A stretch of 64,000 bases of DNA from Spirodela intermedia (Eukaryota; Streptophyta; Magnoliopsida; Alismatales; Araceae). A model generated the notes under the pieces. It did no database searches. It saw nothing but the letters and a program-made list of their open reading frames with translations, and was not told the DNA's origin. The translations under genes and the position numbers were made by a program. This document shows positions 12,692-24,240 of this stretch, piece after piece (the first letter of the stretch is position 1; each line of letters begins with the position of its first letter). The stretch is from positions 11,898,327 through 11,962,326 of the forward strand of contig LR746272.1 of NCBI GenBank assembly GCA_902729315.2. The letters are read 5' to 3'.

Positions 12692-12790
12692 GTGAGTCGT
12701 AAAGGAGTGGACGAAGGAATTATCTATGCCTGCAAGTAGGATCCAGCCCGGCCCATTTTACATGAAAATGGGCTGGCATGGATCCGATCT
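12374..12790. repeat. Three tandem GA-headed repeat units upstream of tetraspanin
   Basis: GA tracts start at 12374, 12511 and 12660 (spacing 137 and 149 nt). Each is followed by GAGGAAAGT, a segment with GGAGTAGA or GGAGTGGA, usually ATGCCTGCAAGT, then (A/T)ACATGAAAATGGG and GATCCGAT or CATCCGAT. The unit also occurs at 2858-2990. The array begins 29 nt upstream of the tetraspanin ATG, so it forms the 5' leader and proximal promoter. Confidence 0.85.
12511..12542. repeat. (GA)n microsatellite, array unit 2
   Basis: Perfect GA run heading the second unit of the tetraspanin-upstream array. Confidence 0.95.
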
Positions 12791-12895
12791 GGCTCATGGG
12801 CCCGGACGGAGTTTGCACTACTGGTCACGAGGTGATTTGGGGGAACCTATTGTTGAGCTGATTGTGGGCCCGTCTAAAAAGAAGGGTAGCCAAGG
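12660..12895. repeat. Dispersed repeat block, copy 2, first half
   Basis: Matches 2850-3070 through the CATGAAAATGGGCTGG, GGAACCTATTGTTG, CTGATTGTGGG and TAAAAAGAAGG landmarks. It overlaps the third unit of the GA-headed array. Confidence 0.75.
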
Positions 12896-13351
12896 AGTAG
12901 CCCAATGGGCTGGATACCTGGTTCGAGAATCACCATGGAGGATGTAAAGGCCAGTTACTAGTCTCCACGTAGTAGTTGGGTCCGACGTCGTGGGTAGGCG
13001 GCAACGGGTACGATTCGCCGTCCGGTGATCTCGGATCCGAAGTCAATGTGGGTTGGGTATGGATTCGTGTTGGCCTGTTTGGATTTCTTTTGGTTAGGAA
13101 TCGATCTGAGAACTTGCCCATTGAGGTCGAGGTGGGTCTATTTCATAATTAGGGCCCATTAGGATGTTTTCCAGATGCCCATATGCTTGTAAATGCTTGA
13201 TGTATGCATTCTAATTTATCTAGTTCCCACTGATGAATTACATTTAGCAATTCATTGTCAAAGGCCCCATAGATAGCATTCTAATTTTCCCACTGATGGG
13301 GACGTCGATTTTATCTAATTTCCACTGATGAATCACATTTATACACAATAA

Positions 13352-13356
<5 letters not shown>
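12896..13356. other. Intervening segment within repeat copy 2
   Basis: About 460 bp present in copy 2 of the dispersed block but absent from copy 1. It contains a local duplication: GCATTCTAATTTATCTAGTT then CCCACTGATGAATTACATTTA near 13207-13247, and a diverged second copy near 13310-13341. No coding potential was recognised. Confidence 0.5.
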
Positions 13357-13404
<48 letters not shown>

Positions 13405-14065
13405 CACAATTAATAAATTTATGAAATATAGAAATTATCATTTTTTTAAATTACTCTAGGCTATCAATTTCACAAGAAAGAGAATCGATGTGTTGGGAAA
13501 TCATTTAAATAAGGGGTTTGGAATTAAAGATTAGTTTGGATAGTCAAGACTGCATCTCATCACTTTGATCACATTGTACACTTTGCGCCATCATGCATAC
13601 AATCATCAGGGAGAATGACACAAAACTCTATCATGGGGTGGTGATCTATGTCCAAGATCTCTCAACCTTAGAATATTCTGCATATTATCTCTATCACTTA
13701 CTTTACAATCTTTACATCTCATAGGTCCATTTTTGTGATGATGACCTAAATAGAAATATATCCTTTATTAATGATGCTTGTACATATCATTGTCTTATTG
13801 TGCTTTGCTAGAATGTTTTAGTCATGGAGTTTTGGGTTCTTATGATAAAATGGCCTTTCTTACAATATCGCTTACTTTATGCTTCCAATGGTGGAATAAA
13901 TGTTATTTGTCACTGTGTCACAATTATAATAATTAATATTTAAAAATTTAAGGATAAGGTCATTGTTGATAGTTTTTCACTTAAATTTTGAGTTTCCTTC
14001 ACTTAACATAGGCTTAAGCCAATATTAATATTTGGCTTCAACAAAAAGATGTTGGGTAAATAATT
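13357..14065. repeat. Dispersed repeat block, copy 2, second half
   Basis: Begins with a GA run (13357-13402) and then matches 3080-3700 through ATCAATTTCA, TTTGGAAT, TCAACCTTAGAATATTCT, ATCATTGTC and GGCTTCAACAAAAA. No open frame is conserved between the copies, which argues against a coding function. Confidence 0.75.
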
Positions 14066-14555
14066 CCGTCCACTAAAAGCCATTTTCATTGATTGTGATG
14101 CCAATGCTGTTGAATGTGAGGAATTATAATGAAATAATGGAAATAATAATTATTGATAATATGGTTTTTTCATATGCAACTCAGTTCAACCACTGAAATT
14201 TAAATGAGTGCAATACTATTGGGAATCAACCAATCAAGACCATGGGGAGGACCCAAAACCAATCAAAAGACATTTGATTACTTAGACAATTGATCGCTAA
14301 AATTGAATTATATTTAAATAATTTATTAACGGAAAATTAACCAATCAAGTGCTAAAAAAATTTTAAGTTGGTGTTTTTCATGGATAATGACTGGAGTAAT
14401 TCGATTTATTTGGATATCACGCTCAACCTATCTCAATGAGGAATTTGAACTTGTGCCCTGTCACATGCTTACTAACTTAAAAGGCAAGGTGGTGTGCATA
14501 CTATTCAAAATGAGTTACTCTCAACCAATCTAATGTTATTCCGACACTATTGGAG

Positions 14556-14559
<4 letters not shown>

Positions 14560-14624
<65 letters not shown>
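14560..14624. repeat. (CT)n microsatellite, longest of the window
   Basis: About 32 CT units without interruption. Apparent Ser-Leu and Arg-Glu proteins across it are artefacts of the repeat. Confidence 0.97.
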
Positions 14625-14629
<5 letters not shown>

Positions 14630-14769
14630 TCATTGGTTCATATTTGTTAATTCTATACTTGTTTTTTCCTCCTCTACTAGGGTAAAGAAAGAAAGGAAGC
14701 CATGTCAGGATCAGCGTAGAATTGGAAATAATCTCAAGCTCCTCCACTTGTAAAAATAATAAGTGCACT

Positions 14770-15677
14770 CTCAATCCGTCCGTCTTCGAAAGCATAGCCT
14801 TCCTGGCCCGTTCAGTCGCCATCACCGACACTAGTCGGTGACAATTAACGGCTAACTGGGGTCCAACAACGAAAACATCGCTTGCCCTCCAACGGGGACG
14901 AAAGGTTTCCCAATAAAAGATTCTTTTATGAGCATTGCACGCAAATTCACATTTGATCTCCGTAGAGAACAGAGGTCAGCAGAGGACGAAGGCAGTTTCT
15001 GAGAAGGAAGGATTGAGACGATATTGAACGGCCTTATCCAAAGAGACGAGCGTAGGCACTCTATAAGGGGCCATTGAAACGATAGATAGGGGCCTTATCC
15101 GAACGGAGAACAGTAGGGTTCGCATCCACCGCTTCGCTCGAGGATCGGACAACGCCGACTGGTCAGGTGACACGGAACAACGGGCGATCTAATCTGATCG
15201 AGGATAGACCTTTGAGTGCGATGCATGGGTTCGTGAAGAACGCTCAACATAGATGAATAAAATAAAATCAAATAAGCTCTGCTCCACTGAGAATGGGGAT
15301 ATCGACGGCGGGGTTCCTATCCCTACACCGATTCTGTTTTCATGGAACCCCGTTCGCTTCAATAATGCAGGCACAGATGAAGAGCCTGCCCTTCGGCTGA
15401 AGAAACTATACTTTATGCAGATATAGGACGACGTGATCCGATTGCTCTCTCAGAATGATCCGGAGAGCTCGACAGCGAAAGCCCAACGATTTTGGGTTAG
15501 TATTACCCACCGGACGGGGGAAAAAATACTTGCTTTAATTAGTGTTAAGGTGGACATTAAATCCCTAAGACTCAACGATCAACGTTTGTCTGGTCATTTT
15601 TTGATAGTCATGCTCAATAGCGAAATGTCTGGTAAGTCTACCACTGAGCAGTGACGCATTCCATGCAGGCCATGGAG

Positions 15678-15717
<40 letters not shown>

Positions 15718-16450
15718 AACGCACGTCATGAGTGACGCAAAGTGATGACAGGACAAAGAAGAGAGTTGAAGTAAAGGCACTGGGCACGTATCTCGAATTA
15801 TGGGATCAAAGTGAGCAGAGCAGGATACAGAGATGAATGGGTGTTTAAGGAAGGAGGTTGCTCTCGAGAATCAAAATGTACGCATGGTGATGACGAGGAC
15901 GATATGATATCTTGACCAACGTGACTTGAATATCAGGCATTCGCTGAGGATAGATAGTGGTGAATGGCCGGCTGTGCCGTCCGTTTCGTCTTATCTGCAT
16001 CTGGGCGTTGTAAAGCGGCCGACGGCTCCTTGAGGATGCTGGCATGGGGGACAGGAAAGACCGGGTAGGCTGCTGGGCCAGCCTTCCGATTATTATTGTA
16101 TATGCATAGTGTAGGCATAAAGCATAGGATTCCCTAAAGTAGAGCTTGCTTCGGCGAAGATTATACCTCCTATCCATGATTCGATTTCGAAACTATAGCT
16201 TTCCCATAGAATTGAGAGTTATTTTGCTATTTTATACACGAATGATGCCGGTTACCATTCTTTCTTGACGACGATGGGTTCCACTCTCGTCGGGTCAAAG
16301 AGTAAGAAAATGGCCCGCATTTCGCATCTTTTATTAACGAACTGCTTCGCTCTGTACTGTGTGGGGATGCCTAATGAACGAGAATGTGTTGGCAAGTCGT
16401 CTCACATGTGTGCCGTGGGCTTTTTTATTAGGAGGGAGATAATTTAATGT
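14770..16450. other. Possible organelle-derived (mitochondrial-type) insertion
   Basis: Base composition and wording change here. Phrases such as CACCGCTTCGCTCGAGGATC, GAGCCTGCCCTTCGGCTG, GCTTGCTTCGGCGAAG and GAACTGCTTCGCTCTG are typical in style of plant mitochondrial intergenic DNA, and there is little AT-rich decay compared with neighbouring repeats. No mitochondrial gene was recognised, so this is a stylistic inference. A (GA)n run at 15681-15714 interrupts it, so any insertion would be old or compound. The alternative is ordinary non-repetitive intergenic DNA. Confidence 0.3.
15681..15714. repeat. (GA)n microsatellite
   Basis: Perfect GA run in intergenic DNA. Confidence 0.95.
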
Positions 16451-18420
16451 ATAATTTCAATGGTGATGGGAGGGTTGTTGGAGTAGAGTCTACGCATCAT
16501 CATTATCATCATAGCACATTATTTTTCCACTCTGAAAATATTTAAATAGATTTTCGTTTACTAAACAAGTAACTAACAGCCCATGCATTAATATCGTGCT
16601 AGATTATTCACATCATATTCGTAAAATATGCGTGCATGTGGGCTCGTTGGTGAACGAGAGAGCCCATGGAGAAAGGAACTGCGAGGGGGACCATGCACCC
16701 CAAGATCAGCAATGACTGCCGAGCGAGTGTGGGGGCAGATGCTTATGAGGGACGAAGACGGCTCTCCGCATTGAATGAGAACAACATGCACGCACGATAA
16801 GCACTACGTTACTCTAATGGCTCTCTGCGCCATTGCGGAAGAAGGGGAGATCCGTCGGTTGGCCTTGCGTCCATCTCGTTCTTCGTGGTGGCCATCAACT
16901 TTGATTCCTCTAAATATGGCTGGTAAAGTCGGTGGGCTCCAGTGTACGAGCTACGGACCAATCTAGCTCCGGACGGCGTTGAATTAAACTTGAATCATAA
17001 AATCGACGGTGGAGGACACTTTGCCGCACACATTAAACTCTTCTACGCTAGCCCACAATCCCGGGATGAGCTGATAATTGAAGAAGGTTAATCCTACACT
17101 TCCGTTCATGCTCAGATGGATATACCACGGCGGCGTCTTCGCCGCTCAGAGTCGCACTGGGCTGACATCCGGCGGCGGCGAGGAAGCCCGACGAGTGCAA
17201 GCTCGAGCTCGATAACCAAGACCCAGCCGTCAGCCTCCTCTAGATAACGTAGTAGTGTGCTGGAGACGATCTCCCTGTGATCCATCCGGCTTTCCGGCAG
17301 CTTACGAATGGCGACAGAAAGCAAGGCTGCCCTTTGACGCTACCAGGATGAAGACGACCTGGGCCGGTAGGAAGCTTCAGTCGAGCGGGGAAGCCGCCGC
17401 TTACTCTCCATCGTGAATAAACCAAACCCAGGGCCGGCGAGCCCCCACCGGAAAAGATCCCTCCACCGGGCCGGCAAGGCATCGCCACCGGTCCCTTTCA
17501 GCCGCCCTCGGCGGCAGCCAAATGAAGTTAGCGTGGTGGGTAGGTCCCCGGTCGCCGTCGCTTGCACTGGAGATTAAAGAGGAGAGCCTCCACGCGACGC
17601 CTGTAACCGGGCGGGTAAGAGTAGTTACTGCGGAAGCCACTCCCCGGCAAAGGTGCGGTCGCTGCTCTTAAATGGGGCCGCGCGCGGTGGGGCGAGCCGC
17701 CGCCGGGCGGGGAAACGACGGTCCCCCGGCGTGCGCGCATTAAAGCGAACCGGTTGCGCGGCCGCCACACGGCGGTAGAGACGGCGGCGGCAGTGATGCC
17801 GCCGCTACTACCGACGAGCGAAGTACCGTCACTATGGGTGCCCCTCGAGACACCACATGCGACGGGCCCCACCAAGAGGGTGCTCGTCGCCAAGCTGTAA
17901 ACGAAACACGACAAAAAGAAAAGCGTGCTCACTGGTGACTGACTCGTCTACGTGGATAAAGCTGACGTGGCATTTATATCTGAAAAGTTGTACCGTTCCC
18001 GTGGGGAGCAATAAAGACGAGCTTCCCTCATCTGAGAAGGTAGGCAAGATGGAGGATAGTCTTGCGGCTCGAGCAGTGTATACGTGGCAGTGTGAACGGG
18101 AGCACGGAGCCGTACATCAGGCAGCAAGTTTACTCTCCCGCCTTTTTTTTACTTTCAACTTTGGGATGGAACGGGAACCGTAGTTTGACTCTCTGACCAA
18201 AACATTGGGAACGAAGTACGACGAGGGTGACATCATCAATTCGAAAATTATGGGAATATATTATAGGACGGAAATTATGGGAGCGATGGTGGTTGGTTGG
18301 ATAATGGTCGCACGTCATACTTGGGTGGTCGCCGTGGCCGTGGTGGCGCCGGGCGGCGCCTCCTGCTACCGCTCGCCGCTCTTTAAAGCTCCTCCCTTTC
18401 TCTCCTCACGTTAACTCTCT
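16451..18420. other. Intergenic region upstream of beta-galactosidase, with a GC-rich block
   Basis: 16451-17100 shows nothing recognisable. 17110-17900 is GC- and CpG-rich with several overlapping open frames on the minus strand (for example 17528-17932 and 17240-17488). They are Arg/Pro/Gly-rich, match no family I know, and overlap each other in different frames, as expected of GC-rich non-coding DNA. 18200-18420 is the likely core promoter area of the next gene; a TTTAAAG motif near 18382 and a short CT tract at 18446-18461 lie before the start codon. Confidence 0.45.
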
Positions 18421-18792
18421 ACAACAACATTAGCTGCCCTTAACCCTCTCTCTCTCTCTCTATACTGGACTCAGTCGCCACAGGAAAGAGCTGCCACACG
18501 CGGCTACCGGATTAATTCCGCTCCATCTCCACCATTTCCGGAAAAAGAAAACAGAAATAAGAACACTGGGGAAAGGAAGATCGAGGGAGAGTGGGGCAGC
18601 TTCCTCCTTCCGCTCCTCCGGCTGCGCTCTGCCTCACTCCTGGTTCCTCATTGCTGTCGATTCGCCGCTGCGTCACTCTCTGCCTTCTGTCAGAGAACAG
18701 TGTTCTGTGTGGATTTAAAATAGAGGGTGGTGAGGGATCAGGCGGACAAAAAGAAAGCCCGTTTGCTTTCTGCGGCAGCGGGGGAGGTCGGG

Positions 18793-20057
18793 ATGGGCTC
18801 GTGGCCGGTAATGCGGCTCGCTGGAAGATTTCCTCTCCTGCTGCTGCTTCAATACTGGCTCCTCATCGTCGGCCTGGTCGCCGGCAAGGTCACCTACGAC
18901 CAAAAGGCCATCGTCATCAATGGGCATCGGAGGATCCTAATCTCCGGCTCTATCCACTACCCCAGGAGTGTCCCTGAGGTACGTCTTTAAGACTCTACCC
19001 TCCTCATACCTCGATCTCTCTCCCCTTGAGAATGTGGGTTCCCCATCTGCCTGTTTCTCGTGTGGGTATCCAACTTTTCTTCCTCTCTGCTCCCTTTTTG
19101 TTTTAAATCGTTTCAGATGTGGCCGGATCTCATTCAGAAGGCCAAGGACGGAGGGCTGGATGTGATCCAGACCTACGTCTTTTGGAATGGGCACGAGCCT
19201 TCTCCGGGCAAGGTACCTAGGAGACTGGAATCCGTCGGCCTAGTTTCCTCTCCTGTTCATGTTTAAACTGGGTCTCATTTCTATGGCTGCAGTATCAATT
19301 CGAAGGGAGATACGATCTGGTTCGCTTCATCAAACTGGTGAAGCAGGCCGGCCTCTATGTTAATCTCCGCATTGGCCCATATGTCTGCGCCGAGTGGAAC
19401 TTCGGGTAACGAATCCAAAACCGTAATGTCCGCGGAGGGATTCGAGTGGGAAAGATTATTTGGATGAAAGTTTTCAACTTTCTCTTTCTTTTCTCTTTGG
19501 GCGACAGGGGATTTCCCGTCTGGTTGAAATATGTTCCCGGCATCAGGTTTAGAACAGACAATGGACCCTTCAAGGTTAGCATCCACAGACGCTCAGAAAA
19601 CGGATATATTCTTGTACAAGCCGATGGATTCCCTAATCCCATACGCTTGCTCTTTCTTTTTTCCGGTGAAAAGGCCGCAATGCAGAGATTCACCGAGAAG
19701 ATTGTGTCTATGATGAAGTCAGAGGGGCTCTTCGAGTGGCAAGGCGGTCCTATCATCCTCTCCCAGGTTATCTTCTCTGCCTTTCAATTCTCTCACGGCT
19801 GACATCCCTAGCTTCTTCTGCGAGAAAACAGGGAAGAGATCGTCAAATGAAGTTTCTGACTTTGTTCTTGGGTTTTGCGTGCGTTTTTCACGATTACAGA
19901 TTGAGAATGAGTACGGGCCACTTGAGTACAATGGCGGATCCCCTGCCCGATCTTATGCCAACTGGGCTGCCAAGATGGCAGTCGGCCTCAACACTGGCGT
20001 TCCCTGGCTCATGTGCAAAGAAGATGACGCCCCAGATCCAGTTGTACGTTCCTCTCC

Positions 20058-20097
<40 letters not shown>

Positions 20098-23000
20098 CTA
20101 CCTATATTTTTTAATGTTTTATATATATTGGAGGGAGAGGGAAATTATAGTTTTTTTTGCATGGGAAATTATTTTTTGCTTGGACGAGCTCTCCCTGATG
20201 TCTATTTCTTCTCTTGATGACAGATAAACACCTGCAATGGGTTTTACTGTGATTACTTCTCTCCCAACAAGGCTTACAAGCCCACCATGTGGACTGAAGC
20301 TTGGTCTGGCTGGTAATTAATTTTGTTTCTTCTCCTGGAAATTCCCTCCTACTAGTAATTTATTTTCTTGATCCCGCATCTGACTATTGGAACTTCAGGT
20401 TCACCGCATTTGGATCACCCGTTCCTCACAGGCCAGTTGAGGATCTGGCCTTCGCTGTGGCCAGGTTCATTCAGAAGGGTGGATCCTTTGTTAATTACTA
20501 CATGGTATTCCTTGTTCTTTCGCAATATCTGTTCCGAATTTTCGTTCATAAATTGTGTCGAGTGTGTGGAGCTGTATTTATTTGCGCATAATTCATCATA
20601 GAACCTAAGTTTTCTGGATATTCTGATCAAATTATAAACTGCAATTCTCACTGACGTGTTCTTTCACCAGTACCATGGTGGAACCAACTTTGGCCGGACA
20701 GCTGGTGGCCCTTTCATCGCCACAAGCTATGATTACGATGCTCCCATTGATGAGTATGGTAAGCTTGTCTACCCTAAAATATTTTTAATACTTTAATAAG
20801 AAGAGAATTCAATGATTCATACCTTATTATAATCAGGTCAAGGATACCATTATCTAGTTATGCTAGCGCATTAAATACTGAATCAGGGCATTCTGGCTTC
20901 ATAAGCAGTGACCTTTTTAGATATTTTTTTCCAATTTTACATGATGGATCGTTCACTTTCTATGAAAAAACTTAGATATTGTTAATATATCAGACCAGCT
21001 GTACTCTGCTGGTTTACCGATTGTATGTAACAATTAATGGGCTTAAGCTATAAACAAGAGAAAACGATTCCTCATTAAGATAGTGATTTCAGAAAATTTA
21101 TGAAAAAAACTGATGAAATGTGTGTAAATAGCTAATCGCTGGACAGAAAATTAGTCGGCTTTTACTTATTTGGTGCAAAATTCAACAAATGTTTTTCTGT
21201 TCACATCTGTAGGGTTATTGAGGCAGCCTAAATGGGGTCATCTGAGGGATTTGCACAAGGCGATCAAACAGTGCGAGCCCGCTCTCATTTCTGGAGGGCC
21301 CACTGTAATAGCTCTGGGGAATTATGAGCAGGTTCGTGCTTCTGCACCTCTCTCTCCCTCTCTGGAATCATCAGTCCTTGATCTCTTCCTGGCGATGGAT
21401 CTGAACCTGTTCCTGTTCATTCATCCAGGCTCACGTATTCAAGTCGAGTGGCGGTGCTTGTGCCGCATTCCTTGCCAACTTTCACTCTACAGGGTATACC
21501 AAAGTAACTTTTAATGGGTTGCACTATGATCTTCCCCCTTGGTCCATCAGCATCCTCCCTGACTGCAAGACCGCCGTTTTCAACACCGCGAGGGTGAGGA
21601 ACGCTTCGATCAAACTCCTGATTTTAATTCCTGCCGTTTGATCTTTTTGTTTTCTCTCATTTTTTATGATTCCAGCGATGGTAATGGGTATTTTTCTAAT
21701 GCTTGACTTGAATTTTATATGGTTTTTTTTTCTCTTTTCTTTCTGATGATTCCAGCAACGACATGATCTTAATCTTGGGTTTTTCTCTCTTTTATTTCTG
21801 GAGATTCCTGTGACGATGATGTATATATTTCTAATGTTTTCTTCGATGTTAATCCTGTTCCAGGTTAGTTCTCCGATTGCGCAGGCAAAGATGTCCTGGG
21901 CAGGTGAGTTTGACTGGAAGTCGTACAACGAGGAGACCAGCTCTGACGATGATAGATCATTCACAAAGGTTGGACTAGTGGAGCAGCTCAACATGACGTG
22001 GGACTCGACAGACTACCTCTGGTACACGACATAGTAAGTTTACTGGGCTCGAAGACTTTGACTTTTTTCCGAAGCTTGGATTAAATATTATATAACTCTA
22101 TCTAATGGTAATTTTTATCGTTTCAGCGTTGACATTCACCCAGGTGAGGAGTTCTTGAAGAGTGGCCAAAATCCAACCCTAACCGTCATGTCAGCGGGCC
22201 ATTCACTGCATATTTTTGTCAACGGGCAGCCCGCAGGTAGGCTGATGAAATCGCCCTGGAAGTCTCTGATCCTCTGATAGTTAGTGTCCCTCGTGTAAGA
22301 TCGATGAGTTTGACTTCCGATTCCTCAGGCACTGTTTATGGGAGCATCGAGAGCCCGAAGTTGACTTTTAGCAGAGGCGTGAAACTGTGGGCCGGCAGCA
22401 ACAAGATCTCGATCCTGAGCGTTGCCGTCGGTCTGCCGGTCGGTCATCACTCCGTCCTCTTCATGCCCACATGCTTCGAAATCCAAGTAGTTTAACGCCG
22501 AGCTCTGTTTTCTGCCTTTCTTCCTCTGGTTCAGAATGGCGGGGAGCACTTCGAGACATGGAATGTGGGGGTCTTGGGGCCGGTGGTGTTGAACGGGCTC
22601 AACGAAGGAAGAAGAGACCTTTCATGGCAGAAATGGACGTACTCGGTCAGCCCCCTTCACCATGAGAACACTTCCTCCCATTAATCTGATACATATATGG
22701 ATATTATTTTATTTTCTTTCTTTCGAATGATCTGAAGATCTCCCTCTTGCAGATCGGTTTGAAGGGTGAACATCTGGGTATACATTCTCTCAATGGGATT
22801 TCTACCGTCGAGTGGCGGGGAGCGAGTCCGAAGCAGCCGCTCACCTGGTACAAGGTCTGTTTCAGAGGAAGGATCCTTACTCTCTCTCCTGTGATCTGTG
22901 ATTTCTCAGAGAGAATGAGTGTTCTTCGTGTTGGGTTCTAGGCTTTCTTCAATGCGCCGGCCGGCAACGATCCTCTGGCTTTGGACATGGGCACCATGGG

Positions 23001-23342
23001 GAAGGGCCAGGTGTGGATAAACGGGCAGAGCATCGGCCGATACTGGCCGGCCTACAAGGCCCAAGGCTCCTGCGGCGGCTGCAGCTATGCCGGCACCTTC
23101 GGCGAGAAGAAGTGCCAGAGCAACTGCGGCGAGGCCTCACAGAGATGGTGAGGAGATCCCATCTTCGTGGAACTCCTGCTTCCTGCAGAATTCTCTCTAA
23201 TGGCGGATGATTCGCTCTGGTTTTCAGGTACCACGTCCCTCGGGCATGGCTGAACCCGACGGGGAATCTGATCGTCATCTTCGAAGAATGGGGCGGCAAT
23301 CCGGCCGGGATTTCGATGGTGAGGAGGACCTTGGGACGCTGA
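18793..23342 (+). CDS. Beta-galactosidase, glycoside hydrolase family 35 (short type), 18 exons
   Basis: Secreted or cell-wall enzyme that removes terminal beta-galactosyl residues from pectic and other wall polysaccharides. Exons: 18793-18978, 19117-19212, 19293-19405, 19508-19574, 19674-19766, 19900-20043, 20224-20312, 20399-20504, 20671-20758, 21213-21331, 21429-21593, 21864-22033, 22127-22236, 22329-22438, 22535-22645, 22753-22854, 22942-23147, 23228-23342. They join in frame to 729 residues. A signal peptide covers about residues 1-31. The GH35 signature [15 protein letters not shown] carries the acid/base Glu189, and the nucleophile is Glu258 in WTEAW. Family landmarks [21 protein letters not shown] and [12 protein letters not shown] are present. 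All donors are GT; exon 14 has a weak GTCGGT. It ends at [11 protein letters not shown], so the C-terminal SUEL-lectin domain of the long subfamily is absent. A second in-frame ATG at 18811 could also serve as start. Confidence 0.95.
20058..20098. repeat. (CT)n(TA)n compound microsatellite in beta-galactosidase intron 6
   Basis: Lies 14 nt after the exon 6 donor. The pyrimidine-rich and AT-rich runs are within the 180-nt intron and do not affect coding. Confidence 0.9.
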
Positions 23343-24240
23343 AGGACCTCTCAATCAAAGGAGGCCAGCAAGATCCCGGCAAGATCTCCTGCTCCGTGTC
23401 CTGTTTCCGCTCCCCACCGTACATTATTTTCCTTTTAGGGTTTCCAGTCGGTCAGATCCATGAAGACGGAGGTGAAGCTCGCCGGAAACCGGCTCTTCAG
23501 AAGCTTCTTCCGGGGATCGCTTGCGATGGGAGAGCGTTCTATATGTGTACATAAATGCTCATCTGAAGATGATGATTCGAACGGGGCGCCGGCCAATTGT
23601 CCGGCATTCCCACCCGGGTGAAAAGAGTTCGAATTCAGTGCTTGAGAAACTACAGAGGAGCGACCCTTTGTCTGTCTGTCTATCTGTTTGTCTATATGCG
23701 GCTTGAAATCTGCCATCAAACCCCTCTGTGCTCTTCTCAACGTGGGGATCGTCCCACTGATCGATCGCATTTCTGCGGCAGTGAAGAACAGCGAAGCCAA
23801 CATCTTCTGCAGTCTAGCCGCTCCATGAAAACTAGGGTTTCTGGGGAAGAAGGCTCCACGGAATCACGGTGTGTTCCCTGCCCCCCATCCTTCCTCAGAA
23901 TATTTCACCGAAACGACACAAGGGAGCCAGAACCCACCGACAGGGCGGGCGGAGGACCACTGCAAGGGACCACGCTCCCACCTCCTCACCCACTTCTCGT
24001 CCTCTTCCCTTCCGCAGCAGGTGGAAGGGAAGGAGAGGTGGAGGAATTCGACGAAGAAGACGAAGAAGTCGACACAGAAAGGGAACGATCTGTAATGAGG
24101 AAGAAGACGACTTCTCCGACGTCGCATCAGAGACCGATCGATGGGGAAACCCACGAGGGTTTTCCCGTGACAGCTCTGATTGGGAAGGTAGTTAACGAGT
24201 TGCTTTCTTGACGGCGGCGTCAGCACCGCTGTCATGCCAC
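23343..24240. other. 3' flank of beta-galactosidase; overlapping open frames of doubtful value
   Basis: The first few hundred bases are probably 3' UTR. Beyond 23600 the sequence is open in several frames at once: plus 23597-24211 and 23869-24195, minus 23864-24235. The plus frames include an acidic stretch (EEFDEEDEEVDTERE in one frame, EEEDDFSDVASETDRW in another). I recognise no family and no conserved splice join; low complexity explains the openness. A short unannotated gene cannot be excluded. Confidence 0.35.

Noticed and set aside
12374-12790. Regularly spaced repeats, considered as a CRISPR-like array
   Set aside because: The units are contiguous tandem copies headed by microsatellites with no unique spacers, in a plant genome; an ordinary minisatellite fits.
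14494-14831. Open frames with long Ser-Leu or Arg-Glu runs
   Set aside because: They are read-through of the (CT)n tract at 14560-14624; no other coding evidence surrounds them. The same applies at 13244-13441, 15565-15780 and 26204-26479.
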